From: Terriglobales bacterium | Lineage (GTDB): Bacteria > Acidobacteriota > Terriglobia > Bryobacterales > Bryobacteraceae | Length of the DNA stretch: 48,002 nt | NCBI GenBank assembly: GCA_021372245.1 | Contig: JAJFUV010000144.1 | Coordinates: 1 to 48,002, forward strand | Reading direction: 5' to 3' | Part shown: positions 37,948 to 45,708 of the stretch, in pieces | Layout of the letters: the number at the start of each line of letters is the position of its first letter | How positions within the stretch are numbered: the stretch's first letter is position 1 | The notes under the pieces: generated by a model | What the model was told of the DNA's origin: nothing | Database searches by the model: none | Seen by the model: the letters and a program-made list of their open reading frames with translations, nothing else | Program-made: the position numbers and the translations under genes

Positions 37948-38723
37948 GCGAACTGCCCACGGAACCGAACGCCGAAACGAACGTGACGCCCGTGCCCGCC
38001 GGCGCGCCGGAAGACCGCTTGCCGTACTGGTCTTATCAGGACGTCCTCGTGCTGGCCGGGTTGGCCCTGCCGGCCATGATTCTCGCCAAGCTGCTTGTGG
38101 ACGGCGCTTTCCGCGCGTTTACCTCCTCCGCGCCGGGCCAAGTTCCGCAACTGCTGGCGGCACAATTCACCGGATACGCGCTTCTGCTCGCCGCGCTCTG
38201 GGCACTGCTGCGGTTGCGCTACGACCGTCCTGTCTGGAAGTCCATGGGGTGGGTGATACCGGACCGGTGGGTGTTGCTACGCTGTGCCGCGTGGGGACCG
38301 TTGCTGGCCCTGGGCGTATCCCTTCTCGGCATGATTTTGCAGACTCCCGATCTGGACATGCCCATCAAGCGATTTCTGCAGGGCCGCGAGGCGGTGCTTC
38401 TCGTCGCCATCTTCGGCGTCACGCTGGGGCCGTTGTGCGAGGAATTGTTCTTCCGCGGGCTGTTCATGCCGCTGGTGGTGCGCAGCCTGGGAGTAGTGGC
38501 GGGCATCATAGTGGCGGCGCTGCCTTTCTCGCTGCTGCACGGGCCGCAATACGCGTGGTCCTGGCGTCACATCCTGCTCGTCACCCTGGCTGGCGCAGGT
38601 TTCGGCTGGGTGCGGTACCGCGTCCGTTCCACGGCGGCGGCCACCGTCATGCACGCGACTTACAATCTTACTTTTTTTATCGGATACATATTTCAGCAAA
38701 AGGACTCATTGCTCCGATGGTAG
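37944..38723 (+). CDS. CPBP-family intramembrane glutamic endopeptidase
   Basis: A 259-residue membrane protein of the CPBP (CAAX/bacteriocin-processing) family. After a 25-residue soluble start come about seven hydrophobic segments. The protease motifs are [15 protein letters not shown] (EExxxR) around 158, [11 protein letters not shown] around 193, and HATYN near 238. Substrate unknown; homologues process prenylated proteins or bacteriocins, or have lost activity. The start overlaps the previous gene (ATGA), and its last 7 bases overlap mtnA, so expression is tied to the operon. It is unrelated in detail to the CAAX-related protein at 3360. Confidence 0.88.
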   Translation: MSELPTEPNAETNVTPVPAGAPEDRLPYWSYQDVLVLAGLALPAMILAKLLVDGAFRAFTSSAPGQVPQLLAAQFTGYALLLAALWALLRLRYDRPVWKSMGWVIPDRWVLLRCAAWGPLLALGVSLLGMILQTPDLDMPIKRFLQGREAVLLVAIFGVTLGPLCEELFFRGLFMPLVVRSLGVVAGIIVAALPFSLLHGPQYAWSWRHILLVTLAGAGFGWVRYRVRSTAAATVMHATYNLTFFIGYIFQQKDSLLRW

Positions 38724-39745
38724 AGACGATCGAGTGGACGAATGCCGGGGTAGTAATGATCGACCAGACCCGTTTGCCGCGGGAGAAGGTCTTCGTTACC
38801 TGCCGCGACTACAAGGAAGTGGCGGAAGCGATCCGCGCCATGGTGATCCGCGGCGCGCCGGCCATCGGCGTGGCGGCAGCCATGGGCGTGGCGCTGGGCG
38901 TTGAGAAAGCGGACCCCGCGAATCTGGACGCCGAGTTTACGGTCATTTGCGACACGCTGGCCGCGACGCGCCCCACAGCAGTGAACCTATTCTGGGCCAT
39001 CGAGCGGATGAAGAGGCTCTATGGCACGCTGAAGGGTCGCTCCATCGCGGAGATACGGGCTCGCATGCGCGAGGAAGCCCTCGAGATCCGGCTCGACGAC
39101 ATCGCTATCAACGAGGCTATGGGCCGCTATGGCGCCGCTTTGGTGCCAGACGGCAAGAGCGTGCTCACCCACTGCAACGCCGGGGCGCTGGCCACCGCCG
39201 GCTATGGCACCGCGCTCGGCGTGATCCGCGCCGCTGTCGCCTCCGGCAAGAAGATCGACGTGTTTGCCGACGAGACGCGGCCCTTCCTTCAAGGAGCAAG
39301 GCTCACCGCCTGGGAATTGCAGCAGGATGGCATCCCAGTCACGCTGATCACCGACAACATGGCGGGCCACTTTTTCAAGGGTGGGCGCATCGGTTGCGTG
39401 GTCGTCGGCGCGGACCGCATCGCGCGCAACGGCGACACGGCCAACAAGATCGGCACCTATTCGGTGGCCGTGCTGGCCAAGGAGAACGGAGTGCCCTTCT
39501 ATGTGGCCGCGCCGGTCTCCACGCTCGATTTGACGCTCGCCTCCGGAGATCTGATCCCCATCGAACAGCGGCCGGCCCGCGAGGTGACCGAAGTGTTCGG
39601 CGTTCCTGTGGCGCCGGAAGGCGTTCGAGTGGAAAATCCGGCCTTCGATGTGACGCCGGCGCGTTACATCACCGCCATCATCACCGAGCGCGGTGTGGCG
39701 TTTCCGCCGTTTGAAGAGTCGCTCGCGAAGCTCGTGCTAGGGTAA
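38717..39745 (+). CDS. mtnA: S-methyl-5-thioribose-1-phosphate isomerase
   Basis: A 342-residue isomerase of the methionine salvage pathway that converts 5-methylthioribose-1-phosphate to methylthioribulose-1-phosphate. Motifs seen are [20 protein letters not shown], the catalytic Cys in [19 protein letters not shown], and the catalytic Asp in [20 protein letters not shown]. The ATG at 38717 overlaps the CPBP stop by 7 bases. The long in-frame extension upstream is only the CPBP region in another frame. No other methionine-salvage gene is in the window. Methylthioadenosine, the pathway's source, is a by-product of spermidine synthesis. Confidence 0.96.
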   Translation: MVETIEWTNAGVVMIDQTRLPREKVFVTCRDYKEVAEAIRAMVIRGAPAIGVAAAMGVALGVEKADPANLDAEFTVICDTLAATRPTAVNLFWAIERMKRLYGTLKGRSIAEIRARMREEALEIRLDDIAINEAMGRYGAALVPDGKSVLTHCNAGALATAGYGTALGVIRAAVASGKKIDVFADETRPFLQGARLTAWELQQDGIPVTLITDNMAGHFFKGGRIGCVVVGADRIARNGDTANKIGTYSVAVLAKENGVPFYVAAPVSTLDLTLASGDLIPIEQRPAREVTEVFGVPVAPEGVRVENPAFDVTPARYITAIITERGVAFPPFEESLAKLVLG

Positions 39746-39749
39746 GAAT

Positions 39750-40286
39750 ATGCGGATGTTCAGGCTGTTGGTTCCCGTATTGGCGCTTTCGGCGATTCTG
39801 TCCTTTGCGGCGGACCCTGCGTTCCGGCGCGCACCGGGCTTTTCCCTGCCCGATTCGAAATTACAGCAGCACGATCTCTACGACTATCGCGGCAAGGTGC
39901 TCATCGTCGATTTCATGATGACCAACTGCCCGCATTGCGCGACGTTTTCAAAGACGTTGGAGCGCGTGACGGCCAAGTACGGCCAGAAAGTGGCGATCCT
40001 TTCGATCGTGAACTACAGCTCCGACAACAGCAGTACCGTCGGCAACTACATCCAGGCGAACAAGGTGACATATCCGATCCTGTTCGATTGCGGACAGGTG
40101 CTGGCCTCGTATTTGCGCCTGGAAAGAGCCAAGAAGGCCGTCGATATGCCGCACGCTTTTATCATCGACGCCCAGGGAAGAATCCGCGGCGACTATACGT
40201 ATTCCATGCTGACCCGGCCGGTGTTCGAAGGCGACGGAATTTTCAAGGATTTGGACGCCTTGCTGGCTCCCGCGGCGGCGAAATAG
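39750..40286 (+). CDS. Secreted thioredoxin-like (TlpA/ResA-type) protein
   Basis: A 178-residue protein with signal peptide MRMFRLLVPVLALSAILSFA and a thioredoxin fold. The redox-active pair is C60-P-H-C63; the His between the cysteines is typical of oxidising Dsb-type proteins, whereas TlpA/ResA proteins usually have other residues there. The cis-proline is at 134 in DMPHAF. An RAPGFSLPDSK start and NYIQANKVTYPILFD fit the TlpA/AhpC-TSA group. It follows mtnA by 4 bases and closes the uvrA operon. The periplasmic partner is not evident. Confidence 0.9.
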   Translation: MRMFRLLVPVLALSAILSFAADPAFRRAPGFSLPDSKLQQHDLYDYRGKVLIVDFMMTNCPHCATFSKTLERVTAKYGQKVAILSIVNYSSDNSSTVGNYIQANKVTYPILFDCGQVLASYLRLERAKKAVDMPHAFIIDAQGRIRGDYTYSMLTRPVFEGDGIFKDLDALLAPAAAK

Positions 40287-40304
40287 AAGTAGTAGCATTC
40301 GCGA

Positions 40305-40337
40305 ATATCCCTCTCCGGCGTTCCGGATTTGGGATAT
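40305..40337. promoter_or_regulatory. Promoter region with inverted repeat ATATCCC-N19-GGGATAT
   Basis: Perfect 7-bp arms (40305-40311 and 40331-40337) flank 19 bp in the 84-bp gap before the zinc-ribbon gene. The right arm overlaps a -10-like TATACT at 40335-40340, 30 bases before the ATG at 40371. A protein bound to the repeat would cover the promoter. The -35 is poor. Confidence 0.4.
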
Positions 40338-40370
40338 ACTGCTCTCGTATCACGGGCGGAGGTTCATCTT

Positions 40371-40652
40371 ATGGCGCAGCTGCGCTTGGGTGACGACATC
40401 GACGACTATTGCGTCCGCTGCAAACGCGTGACGAACCACTCGGTTGTGTCCATGGTGAACACGGAGCCGGCCAAAGTCCGCTGCCGCTCTTGTTACAGCG
40501 AGCACGACTATCGTCACGGAGAGATGCCTCCCAAGAAGGACACGCGCAAAGCGGCCCTCTTCAAGGAAGTGCTGGCGAGCGTGAATCCCACCACTGCCGC
40601 GGAGCCGCCGGTCGCGCCGAAGGGCCGCAAGAAGACGGCCCGCGATTCCTGA
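40371..40652 (+). CDS. Small zinc-ribbon protein
   Basis: A 93-residue protein with a compact CxxC...CxxC zinc ribbon (DDYCVRCKRVTNHS and VRCRSCYSEHDY), then a basic tail rich in Lys, Pro and Ala. I prefer the ATG at 40371, preceded by GGAGG; an in-frame ATG 14 codons earlier has no ribosome site and falls in the promoter. Such small ribbons often bind nucleic acid or other proteins, but I cannot assign a role. The gene is convergent with the APC permease gene, with only 3 bases between stops. Confidence 0.75.
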   Translation: MAQLRLGDDIDDYCVRCKRVTNHSVVSMVNTEPAKVRCRSCYSEHDYRHGEMPPKKDTRKAALFKEVLASVNPTTAAEPPVAPKGRKKTARDS

Positions 40653-40655
40653 ACC

Positions 40656-42869
40656 TCACTCTCGGTGTTCTTCTCGCTTCAGTTCTTCGAATATCTCGTT
40701 CCTGTCCCCGGTCTTGAGATCCTCTTCCAGGCGGCGCAACGCCACGCCCACAATGTCGCGGTGATGCAGGTTGGCGCCCAGCGCCTCCTCCTCGCTTAAC
40801 CGCAGCCAGATCTCGTGCAACCGGTCGACGTCGTCCGGCCATAGCCGTGGAGGGTGCGGACCCAGGTTGACGTACGTCGAAGGCCGGCCCGGGCTGATGA
40901 TTTCGAGCGAAAACGGATGCCGGGGTTCGCGCAGCCGCTCCCAGGCCAGCCCAATGCGACGCGCCAGCTCCGCCGATGCCATCGAGCTGGAAACCCCCGT
41001 CACCAGGCGCGAAGCCTTCAGCCGCGCGGCCGTCTGCACCATGGCGTCAAAAGGATCCACTGCAGGCACCACCAGCAGCTCGACGGGTTTGCCTTCCTTC
41101 TCCGCCATGGTGACCACGTGGCTGAAAAGCTGCTGCTCGTAGTCGCTGAATAGCTGGGAATCGGACAGGCCGTACTCGCCGGCGCCCGCCAACACTGGCC
41201 GCACTGTCATCACCACGATGTCGTGGCGTTTGAGGTTGGTCTTCTCCAATATCCGTTGCAAGTGGTGCATGCGGCTGTAATCGCGCGCCGCCACCAGGAC
41301 GCAACCGGGGCGTGCATGCAGCGCCTCGGGAGATACGTCCGATTCATGTTCCAGGTTGAAACGCTCCAACGCCTGGCCTTCGTACGCCTTCTTACGCCTG
41401 TTGATCCACTCGGAAGCCGTGAAGACGAAGAAGAGAACCAGGGTGAACAACACGCCATATACGGTGGCAATTCGCTTCGAGAAAAGATTCGTGAGAGCCA
41501 CCATGAAGAGCACGCACGTTATGGCTGCCAGCCCGACAGGCCATTCGCGGCCGGCAAAATGAAAGTTCAAAGGCGTCTTGTATTCTTGATCGTGCCGTTG
41601 AAAACGGAGCACCAGCACGCCCAAGGCCTTGAAGAAGAAGCTCCACACCACGCCGAACGCGTACGCTTCACCGAGCAGGTAGACGTCGCCGCGGCTGAAG
41701 ACAATGGTCGCCAATTGCAGCAAAGCGACCATATTGATCAGCCGGGAGGTGGTGCCGAACTTGCGGTGCGGTTTGCGGAACCAATCCAACAGCACGCCGT
41801 CTTCGGCCACGCGGTTCAGAATGCCGTTGGCACCGATTAGCGAAGTGTTGACAGCGCCGGACAGAATCAGCCCGCCTACCAGCACCACGAAGCCGTGGAT
41901 GAGCAGCCGCAGCATCTGCGGACCGGCCAGGTTCATGGCCAGGCCGCCGATCAGGTTGTCCACGTAGTTGCCGCGAACCTCGTCCGGGATGATCATGAAG
42001 GCCAGCATCGTGATCAGGCCCGTTGAGATCACGGCGTAGGTGCAGATGATGTTACCGGTTATCCTCAGGTTCTTGAGCTTCGGGTAGGCGATCTCCCGGT
42101 ACACTTGCGCCAGAGTCTCGAACCCGCTCATCGACAGGAACGAATGACCGAAGGCGATCAGGATGGCCACCACCGGAATGTGCCAAAACGTCGTGGAGGA
42201 AAACCATCCCAGGGAATCCTCGGTGAACTTCAAGTTTGCGGGCACCGGCGCCGGCGGCAGATGGAACTGGCCGCGAACAAACAGTGTGATGGGCGCCCAC
42301 ACCAGCAGAATGACCACCATCACGGTGGTGATCTTCAGAATCCACAGGGCCTTGCCGCTGGATTCCCGTATGCCCCTGACGTTGCTCCGCCAGAAGTAAA
42401 GGGTGACGCTGATGCCGAACAGGGCCGCAAACCATCTCGGGTCCACGCGGAAATCCTGGTGCATCAACTCGCTGGTTTCGTTGATCAGGCGGCCGATGTA
42501 ATGACCGGCGCTGACCGAGCTGATGGGGCCGGTGAGGATGTAGTCGAAAATCAGCGCGGAAACCGAAACGCGGGCCATGAAAGGCCCCATGCTGTCGCGC
42601 ACGACCACGTACACGCCGCCACGCACGAACATGCTGCAGCTCTCCATGTAAACGGAGCGCACCGCGTAGCCGAACAACATGACGCCGAGCACGAACCAAG
42701 GAGCGGACTTGCCGATCGCCTGTTCCGCGATGCCGCCGGCATAGAAGGAGCTGGATGCCAGGTCCGCCAGAACAATGGCAGCGCCCCGCCAGAACGAAAT
42801 GAATGAGAGCGCGACGGTGGTGGCAACCACAATCTTTGTCTGCTGCGCGGCTGGTTTACTGCTGGCCAT
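40656..42869 (-). CDS. APC-superfamily amino-acid permease with C-terminal soluble domain
   Basis: A 737-residue transporter. The first 480 residues hold about 12 membrane helices of the amino acid-polyamine-organocation fold, including SFISFWRGAAIVLADLASSS, the interrupted helix FGHSFLSMSGFETLAQVYRE, and SGAVNTSLIGANGILNRVAEDG. The remaining 250 residues are soluble and include GCVLVAARDYSRMHHLQRIL and KRHDIVVMTVRPV. This resembles the nucleotide-binding universal-stress-type tails found on some APC permeases. Substrate unknown. The gene is divergent from cca across a 36-bp gap. Confidence 0.87.
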   Translation of the reverse strand: MASSKPAAQQTKIVVATTVALSFISFWRGAAIVLADLASSSFYAGGIAEQAIGKSAPWFVLGVMLFGYAVRSVYMESCSMFVRGGVYVVVRDSMGPFMARVSVSALIFDYILTGPISSVSAGHYIGRLINETSELMHQDFRVDPRWFAALFGISVTLYFWRSNVRGIRESSGKALWILKITTVMVVILLVWAPITLFVRGQFHLPPAPVPANLKFTEDSLGWFSSTTFWHIPVVAILIAFGHSFLSMSGFETLAQVYREIAYPKLKNLRITGNIICTYAVISTGLITMLAFMIIPDEVRGNYVDNLIGGLAMNLAGPQMLRLLIHGFVVLVGGLILSGAVNTSLIGANGILNRVAEDGVLLDWFRKPHRKFGTTSRLINMVALLQLATIVFSRGDVYLLGEAYAFGVVWSFFFKALGVLVLRFQRHDQEYKTPLNFHFAGREWPVGLAAITCVLFMVALTNLFSKRIATVYGVLFTLVLFFVFTASEWINRRKKAYEGQALERFNLEHESDVSPEALHARPGCVLVAARDYSRMHHLQRILEKTNLKRHDIVVMTVRPVLAGAGEYGLSDSQLFSDYEQQLFSHVVTMAEKEGKPVELLVVPAVDPFDAMVQTAARLKASRLVTGVSSSMASAELARRIGLAWERLREPRHPFSLEIISPGRPSTYVNLGPHPPRLWPDDVDRLHEIWLRLSEEEALGANLHHRDIVGVALRRLEEDLKTGDRNEIFEELKREEHRE

Positions 42870-42905
42870 CAGGGAATTCGATCTCCATTGGTCTATTCTA
42901 CGATC

Positions 42906-44261
42906 ATGGGGCCGGACCGCATAACAAAAGAGGCCGTGTTAGCGCGCACTGTCATCTGCGCTCTTCGTTCGCGCGGGTTTCTGGCGTATCTTGCGGGCGG
43001 CTGCGTGCGGGACCTGCTGCTTGGCCGCGAACCGGCGGACTACGACGTGGCCACCAGTGCGCCTCCCGATGAGATCCTGCGGGTCTTCCCGGCCGCGGAC
43101 CTGGCCGGCGCGCATTTTGGCGTGGTGCTGGTACGCGAAAGCGGCGCCGAGGTCGAAGTCGCGACGTTTCGCAGCGACCATTCCTATACGGATGGCCGCC
43201 ATCCCGCGCGCGTCAAGTTCGAAACCGACCCGCGACAAGACGTGCTCCGGCGCGATTTCACCATCAACGGCCTGTTGATGGATCCGGACACCGGCGAGGT
43301 GCTCGATTACGTGGACGGCGGCCGCGATCTTGGGGCCCGCCTGATCCGCGCCATTGGGGAACCCGGGCGCCGCTTCGCCGAGGACCACCTGCGAATGTTG
43401 CGCGCCGTGCGGTTCGCCTCCTGCTTCGGATTTGAAATCGAACCCGCGACCTTCCGGGCCATCCGGGACTTGCACGCCTCCATACGCCAGATTTCCGCCG
43501 AACGTGTTCGTGACGAATTTACCCGCATCCTGTGCGGAGGGGGTGCCCGGCGCGGTTTCGAACTGCTGGATGCGGCGGGCCTGCTTGAGGACGTGCTGCC
43601 GGAAGTGGCGCGCATGAAAGGCGTGGAACAACCGCCCGAATTTCACCCCGAAGGCGACGTGTGGACCCACACCCTCATGTTGCTCGAATTGCTGGAGAGG
43701 CCGGCGCCGTCGCTGGCCTGGGCCGCGCTGCTGCACGATGTGGGTAAACCGCCGGCGTTTTCCATCCGGGGCCGCATCCGGTTTGACCGCCATGCCGCGG
43801 TGGGCGCGGAAATGGCGGCGGCAATCCTGGGACGGCTGCACGCGTCGAACGAACTCACCGGCCGCGTTCGGGCCCTGGTCGCCGAACACCTTCGTTTCAA
43901 GGACGTGAAACGCATGCGACCGTCTACCCTGAAGCGCTTCCTGCGCAGCGATCACTTTGAGGAACATCTGGAATTACACAGGTTGGACTGCCTTGCCAGC
44001 CACCGCCTGCTAGGTAATTACGAGTTCGTGAAAAAGAAGATCGAGGAGATTCCCTCAGAGGATTTGCGCCCGGAACCATTGCTCAACGGCGACCAACTCA
44101 TCGCCGCGGGCTTCCGTCCCGGACCGTGTTTCGGCCGGATCCTGCGCGTAGTGGAGGATGCACAGTTAGAGGGCAGTGTGCGCACCGCCCATGAGGCTCT
44201 GGCTCTGGTACTCGACCTCTTCGTTCCGCCCGACGGACAACCTAAGCAGGCTTGTAAGTGA
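42906..44261 (+). CDS. cca: CCA tRNA nucleotidyltransferase
   Basis: A 451-residue class II nucleotidyltransferase that builds or repairs the 3' CCA end of tRNAs. The N-terminal catalytic head has AGGCVRDLLLGREPADYDVATS with the two carboxylates, then RRDFTINGLLMD and EDHLRMLRAVRFA. An HD-type phosphohydrolase-like domain follows (FHPEGDVWTHTLMLLELL and LLHDVGKPPAFS). I prefer the ATG at 42906; an in-frame TTG six codons earlier is possible. TATTCT lies 6 bases before this ATG and could be a -10 for a leaderless message. The stop region overlaps the convergent 45-residue gene by 20 bases. Confidence 0.95.
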   Translation: MGPDRITKEAVLARTVICALRSRGFLAYLAGGCVRDLLLGREPADYDVATSAPPDEILRVFPAADLAGAHFGVVLVRESGAEVEVATFRSDHSYTDGRHPARVKFETDPRQDVLRRDFTINGLLMDPDTGEVLDYVDGGRDLGARLIRAIGEPGRRFAEDHLRMLRAVRFASCFGFEIEPATFRAIRDLHASIRQISAERVRDEFTRILCGGGARRGFELLDAAGLLEDVLPEVARMKGVEQPPEFHPEGDVWTHTLMLLELLERPAPSLAWAALLHDVGKPPAFSIRGRIRFDRHAAVGAEMAAAILGRLHASNELTGRVRALVAEHLRFKDVKRMRPSTLKRFLRSDHFEEHLELHRLDCLASHRLLGNYEFVKKKIEEIPSEDLRPEPLLNGDQLIAAGFRPGPCFGRILRVVEDAQLEGSVRTAHEALALVLDLFVPPDGQPKQACK

Positions 44262-44379
44262 AGACCATGTAAAGGACCACGGCGACAATTGAGAAAATCG
44301 CCGAGGCGGCGACGAATTCGAGGAAGATGACCCGCCGCTCCTCGACATCGGGATTGTGCCGTTTCGAGACGACCGCCAT
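44242..44379 (-). CDS. 45-residue single-span membrane protein
   Basis: A short frame with a textbook ribosome site: AGGAGGT (minus strand, 44393-44387) stands 7 bases before its ATG. The protein reads MAVVSKRHNPDVEERRV, then one membrane helix (FVAASAIFSIVAVVLYMVF), ending TYKPA. Charges predict the N-terminus in the cytoplasm. The last 20 bases overlap the end of cca on the other strand. I know no family for it. The strong ribosome site, clean helix and single clear stop support a real gene, but its small size leaves some doubt. Confidence 0.7.
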   Translation of the reverse strand: MAVVSKRHNPDVEERRVIFLEFVAASAIFSIVAVVLYMVFTYKPA

Positions 44380-44435
44380 CCTGCCTACCTCCTCTGATAC
44401 CCTTCGACCAAAATGTACTCCGGGCCGGGATGCCT

Positions 44436-44466
44436 GTCAAGGACCTCCGTCAAGGACCGGTTGACA
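44436..44466 (+). promoter_or_regulatory. Tandem GTCAAGGACC repeats overlapping a TTGACA -35
   Basis: GTCAAGGACC occurs twice, at 44436-44445 and 44449-44458. The second copy forms an inverted repeat GTCAA-N7-TTGAC with a perfect TTGACA -35 at 44461-44466. Sixteen bases further on is GATACC (three of six to the -10 consensus). A candidate regulated promoter for rpsL-rpsG-fusA-tuf. Confidence 0.45.
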
Positions 44467-44517
44467 ACATCCGGCCGACTTGGATACCATGAGGGGGTTT
44501 GGCGAGTTTGTTCTGCT

Positions 44518-44579
44518 GCCCCTGTGGTACCCCCGTTGTGTGACGGGCCGTCCAGGGGCCGGTCCCGCTGTTTGGACGG
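44518..44579 (+). promoter_or_regulatory. Candidate structured leader RNA with alternative hairpins
   Basis: GCCCCTG (44518-44524) pairs with CAGGGGC (44553-44559), enclosing CCCGT/ACGGG (44532-44536 with 44543-44547). CCGTCC (44548-44553) can instead pair with GGACGG (44574-44579), sharing base 44553 with the first stem, so the two folds exclude each other. Confidence 0.4.
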
Positions 44580-44797
44580 ATTCAAGCCGTTCGAATAAGG
44601 GCTAGTCCACAGACAATAGCGGCCGTGCAAGACACGCGGTCGCGCAACCGGGAACCGATCGATGAGTTGGACGCCAATGTCCGGCTGGTGACGGTATCCG
44701 GCGGTGACCCTCGCGGCTCTCAGTTGATGGTTGTTTTGCGGCGTGAAAACGTAGTCGAAACATGCCGTGGCCTTTTGGCGTTTTGCGCCGTTTAAGT

Positions 44798-44815
44798 TTG
44801 GCGAGTTTTCGCCAA
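44798..44815 (+). promoter_or_regulatory. Hairpin TTGGCGA-GTTT-TCGCCAA before rpsL
   Basis: A perfect 7-bp stem with a 4-base loop ends 22 bases before the GTG start of rpsL. There is no following T-run, so it is not a plain terminator. It could be a protein-binding site or mRNA stabiliser. Confidence 0.4.
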
Positions 44816-44837
44816 CAGGATTGAGTGAGGAAGGTTC

Positions 44838-45212
44838 GTGCCAACTTTCAACCAACTCGTGCGAAAAGGGCGGCTTTCGCCTCGTTATAAGACGGCAAGC
44901 CCGGCCCTGCAATCATGTCCCCAAAAGCGGGGCGTGTGCACGCGCGTATATACGACAACTCCGAAAAAGCCCAACTCGGCGCTGCGGAAGGTAGCCCGCG
45001 TGCGGCTTACCAACAGTATTGAAGTGACCACGTACATCCCCGGCGTGGGCCACAACCTCCAGGAGCACTCCATTGTGCTGATTCGCGGAGGCCGTGTGAA
45101 GGACCTGCCGGGCGTCCGTTATCACATCATTCGCGGTACGCTCGACGCCGCCGGCGTCTCCGACCGCAAACAGGGAAGAAGCAAGTACGGGGCCAAGCGG
45201 CCCAAGTCGTAA
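44838..45212 (+). CDS. rpsL: 30S ribosomal protein S12
   Basis: A 124-residue S12 protein of the decoding centre: [12 protein letters not shown] at the start, then [17 protein letters not shown] and [15 protein letters not shown]. Both lysines whose change gives streptomycin resistance (the Lys in PKKPNSA and the Lys in RVKDLPG) are wild type. The GTG start follows GAGGAAGG. First gene of the str operon; rpsG follows after 6 bp. Confidence 0.98.
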   Translation: MPTFNQLVRKGRLSPRYKTASPALQSCPQKRGVCTRVYTTTPKKPNSALRKVARVRLTNSIEVTTYIPGVGHNLQEHSIVLIRGGRVKDLPGVRYHIIRGTLDAAGVSDRKQGRSKYGAKRPKS

Positions 45213-45218
45213 AACACC

Positions 45219-45689
45219 ATGTCACGCAGAAGAAGACCTGAAACCCGCGAAGTCGCCGCCGATCCCGTCTACAACTCGCAGTTGGTGGAGAGATTCGTCA
45301 ACTCGATGATGTGGGACGGCAAGAAGAGCACCTCGCAGTCGATGTTCTACGAGGCCATGGACAAGATCCGCGAGCGCAGCGGCGACGATCCGTTGAAACT
45401 CTTCAAGAAGGCCGTCGAGAACTGCAAGCCGTTGCTTGAAGTGAAGACCCGGCGCGTGGGCGGTGCCAACTACCAGGTTCCTGTCGAAGTGCCGCAGAAC
45501 CGCCGCGTCAGCCTGGCTCTCCGCTGGCTGATCGGCAACGCGCGGACCAGGCCGGAAAAGAGCATGCCCGAAAAGCTCGCCAACGAGCTCAACGATGCCG
45601 CTAACATGCGCGGCGGAGCCATCAAGAAGAAGGAAGACGTGCACCGTATGGCCGAGGCCAACAAGGCCTTCGCCCATTACCGGTGGTAG
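45219..45689 (+). CDS. rpsG: 30S ribosomal protein S7
   Basis: A 156-residue S7 protein that nucleates assembly of the 30S head on the 3' domain of 16S r[23 protein letters not shown] opens the chain; [20 protein letters not shown] and [20 protein letters not shown] are conserved segments. Length is standard. In E. coli S7 regulates this operon by binding the rpsL-rpsG junction; here that junction is only 6 bp, so any such control must differ. Confidence 0.98.
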   Translation: MSRRRRPETREVAADPVYNSQLVERFVNSMMWDGKKSTSQSMFYEAMDKIRERSGDDPLKLFKKAVENCKPLLEVKTRRVGGANYQVPVEVPQNRRVSLALRWLIGNARTRPEKSMPEKLANELNDAANMRGGAIKKKEDVHRMAEANKAFAHYRW

Positions 45690-45708
45690 AGGATAACTGA
45701 CACCAAGC

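Larger units (their letters stand above)
44380..44837 (+). other. Non-coding leader and promoter region of the str operon
   Basis: This is the only gene-free stretch above 300 bases in the window. It holds a tandem repeat and a -35-like TTGACA at 44461. Mutually exclusive hairpins can be drawn: 44518-44524 with 44553-44559, against 44548-44553 with 44574-44579. A short hairpin at 44798-44815 lies just before rpsL. Frames of about 60 codons on either strand lack ribosome sites and are not believed. Confidence 0.6.

Noticed and set aside
38249..38716. Longer start for mtnA
   Set aside because: That stretch is the CPBP gene read in another frame; MtnA homologues begin near the ATG at 38717.
44385..44837. 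Frames of 60-175 codons in the str leader
   Set aside because: They lack ribosome sites, and the longest one on the minus strand runs into rpsL; composition is not like the flanking genes.
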